6,891 nucleotides of DNA from Marinospirillum sp. (GTDB lineage: Bacteria; Pseudomonadota; Gammaproteobacteria; Pseudomonadales; Halomonadaceae), in the NCBI GenBank assembly GCA_007116195.1, contig SKIX01000035.1, forward strand, positions 1 to 6,891, read 5' to 3'. Positions 5,992 to 6,891 of this stretch are shown here, piece by piece. Numbering within the stretch: position 1 is the first letter of the stretch; the number at the start of each line of letters is the position of its first letter. Under the pieces are notes generated by a model. It ran no database searches, was not told the origin of the DNA, and saw only the letters and a list, made by a program, of their open reading frames with translations. The position numbers and the translations under genes are program-made.

Positions 5992-6837
5992 CTAAGCGGT
6001 CGGCAAGCCTAAAGCGGGATGGAGCTGTTGCATTAGCTCAAGCGTCGCTTCACCTCTGGGCCAGCGCGCTAAAACGCCAGAAGCATCTTGTAACTCTACC
6101 ACTGGCCAGATGCCTTGAACGCTATTACAAAGAAAAACTTCTTCAGCTTGCTGCAGGGTCGCCAAACCGGCTTCCTCTAACTCAGTAACAGGAGACTGCT
6201 TAAGTAGTTGCTTACGCAGCACTCCTTCCAAGGCGCCCGTTTGCAAGGCTGGTGTAAACCACTGTCCTTGCTGATACCAAAAGAGGTTACGAGCAATGCC
6301 TTCCATTGCATAGCCCTGATCATTGAAGAGAAGTGCTTCCTGAAAAGGTTCAGGGCAAAATTCAGAGGCCAATACCTGCGTAAGGCGGTTAAGATGCTTA
6401 TGGGCTAAAGCTGGCCTCTTGCCAGGATAGGGCATCCACCAACAGGGAATACCCTGATAGGCAGGTTGCACAACTTGCATGGGTAACAACCGCAGCACTC
6501 GGTGCCAGCCTTGAGCTGTTTCACTGCGCTTATAGCCACGCCCGCCTGGGCCAGCCAGCAACATGATTTTAAGCAGCCCTTCATCCAGCTGTTGAGCCTG
6601 CACCGTCATTTCTTGCTCTAAAGCTTGCCAGAAGGAAGCTGGCAAGCCAACCTGGAGCACCTCTAAGCCAGCCTTTAGACGCTGCAGATGGTCTTCACTA
6701 AAAACGGCTCGTCCTTGCCAAACACGAATGCTGGTAAAAACGCCCTCACCAAAAGCCAGCGCACGACTGGCGAGCAACCAGTCAAGGTCTTGGGCTGAAG
6801 GTGGAGCACCATCAATCAGTGTTGGGTGATAAGACAT
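5992..6837 (-). CDS. pabC: PabC, aminodeoxychorismate lyase
   Basis: PabC is a PLP-dependent fold-type IV lyase. It converts 4-amino-4-deoxychorismate to p-aminobenzoate and pyruvate, a cytosolic step of folate synthesis. In the 281-residue protein starting at the ATG, the N-terminal FGEGVFTSIRV (about 29-39) is typical of the family. The likely PLP lysine is in HKHLNR (K147), the cofactor-binding glutamate is in YAMEGIARNLFW (E179), and CNSVQGIWPV (about 237-246) is the PabC-type C-terminal motif that argues against branched-chain or D-amino-acid transaminases. Length is normal. I chose the ATG at 6837; an in-frame TTG at 6843, immediately after the fabF TGA, would add two residues. Neither start has a clear Shine-Dalgarno sequence, so coupling to fabF is likely. 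It is followed 9 bases later by mltG. Confidence 0.93.
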   Translation of the reverse strand: MSYHPTLIDGAPPSAQDLDWLLASRALAFGEGVFTSIRVWQGRAVFSEDHLQRLKAGLEVLQVGLPASFWQALEQEMTVQAQQLDEGLLKIMLLAGPGGRGYKRSETAQGWHRVLRLLPMQVVQPAYQGIPCWWMPYPGKRPALAHKHLNRLTQVLASEFCPEPFQEALLFNDQGYAMEGIARNLFWYQQGQWFTPALQTGALEGVLRKQLLKQSPVTELEEAGLATLQQAEEVFLCNSVQGIWPVVELQDASGVLARWPRGEATLELMQQLHPALGLPTA

Positions 6838-6843
6838 AGACAA

Positions 6844-6891
6844 TCAAACTTTGCTGAAAATAAGGCTACCATTGGTTCCACCAAAACCAAA
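6844..6891 (-). CDS. fabF: FabF, beta-ketoacyl-ACP synthase II (3' end only)
   Basis: Only the last 15 codons and the TGA stop are in the window; the gene enters from the high-coordinate edge. The readable C-terminus is FGFGGTNGSLIFSKV. FGFGGTN is the conserved glycine-rich C-terminal strand of the thiolase-fold condensing enzymes. The following GSLIF fits FabF (KAS II) better than FabB, which usually reads ATLV there. FabF elongates acyl-ACP with malonyl-ACP in the cytosolic type II fatty-acid pathway. Its place directly before pabC matches the usual gammaproteobacterial order fabF-pabC-mltG. The catalytic Cys-His-His residues lie outside the window, so activity cannot be judged here. Confidence 0.88.
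   Translation of the reverse strand, partial: FGFGGTNGSLIFSKV

Larger units (their letters stand above)
1..6891 (-). other. Collinear housekeeping gene cluster, probable single transcription unit
   Basis: All ten genes read the same way. Junctions, in transcription order, are: fabF-pabC stop followed by TTG with no gap (7 bases before the preferred ATG begins), pabC-mltG 9-base gap, mltG-tmk 4-base overlap, tmk-holB 11-base overlap, holB-pilZ 8-base overlap, pilZ-tatD 15-base gap, tatD-TetR 36-base gap, TetR-DUF1285 5-base gap, DUF1285-helicase 11-base overlap. No rho-independent hairpin with a T-run is visible in any gap. This supports co-transcription from a promoter upstream of the window. 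Internal promoters inside coding regions cannot be excluded. Confidence 0.7.

Noticed and set aside
1..6891. Mobile element, CRISPR, phage defence or other new system
   Set aside because: No transposase, integrase, terminal inverted repeat, regular repeat-spacer pattern, tRNA or foreign-looking segment is visible. Gene content and order are those of a conserved chromosomal core cluster.

Overview
The window is a gene-dense, conserved stretch of a gammaproteobacterial chromosome, and every real gene lies on the minus strand. Read in the direction of transcription (high to low coordinates), the order is: the last codons of fabF, then pabC, mltG, tmk, holB, pilZ, tatD, a TetR-family regulator, a DUF1285 protein, and the first 263 codons of a UvrD/Rep-type helicase that runs off the low-coordinate edge. 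From memory, this order (fabF-pabC-mltG-tmk-holB-pilZ-tatD-tetR-DUF1285) matches the Pseudomonas aeruginosa cluster around pilZ. That suggests a member of the Pseudomonadales/Oceanospirillales group. The base composition looks balanced rather than GC-rich, so Pseudomonas itself is unlikely. I cannot name the species.

Region by region: 6891-4925 holds the end of fatty-acid synthesis (FabF), folate synthesis (PabC) and the inner-membrane murein transglycosylase MltG. 4927-3241 holds thymidylate kinase and the clamp-loader subunit delta-prime. 3248-2055 holds the type IV pilus PilZ protein and the TatD nuclease. 2018-781 holds a TetR regulator and a DUF1285 protein. 791-1 holds the helicase N-terminus.

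The genes are packed head to tail. Junctions are stop-start abutments, overlaps of 4 to 11 bases, or gaps of at most 36 bases, and I see no terminator or convincing promoter. This fits one long, translationally coupled transcription unit whose main promoter lies outside the window. Fatty acids, folate, dTTP, replication, wall processing and DNA repair are all growth-linked, which may explain why the block stays together. PilZ is the outlier by function.

No mobile element, CRISPR array, RNA gene or clearly foreign segment is visible, and I found no convincing undescribed system. The points most worth a second look are the helicase's TTG start, which sits in a seven-T tract at the end of the DUF1285 gene, and the unassigned TetR/DUF1285/helicase trio at the distal end of the cluster.
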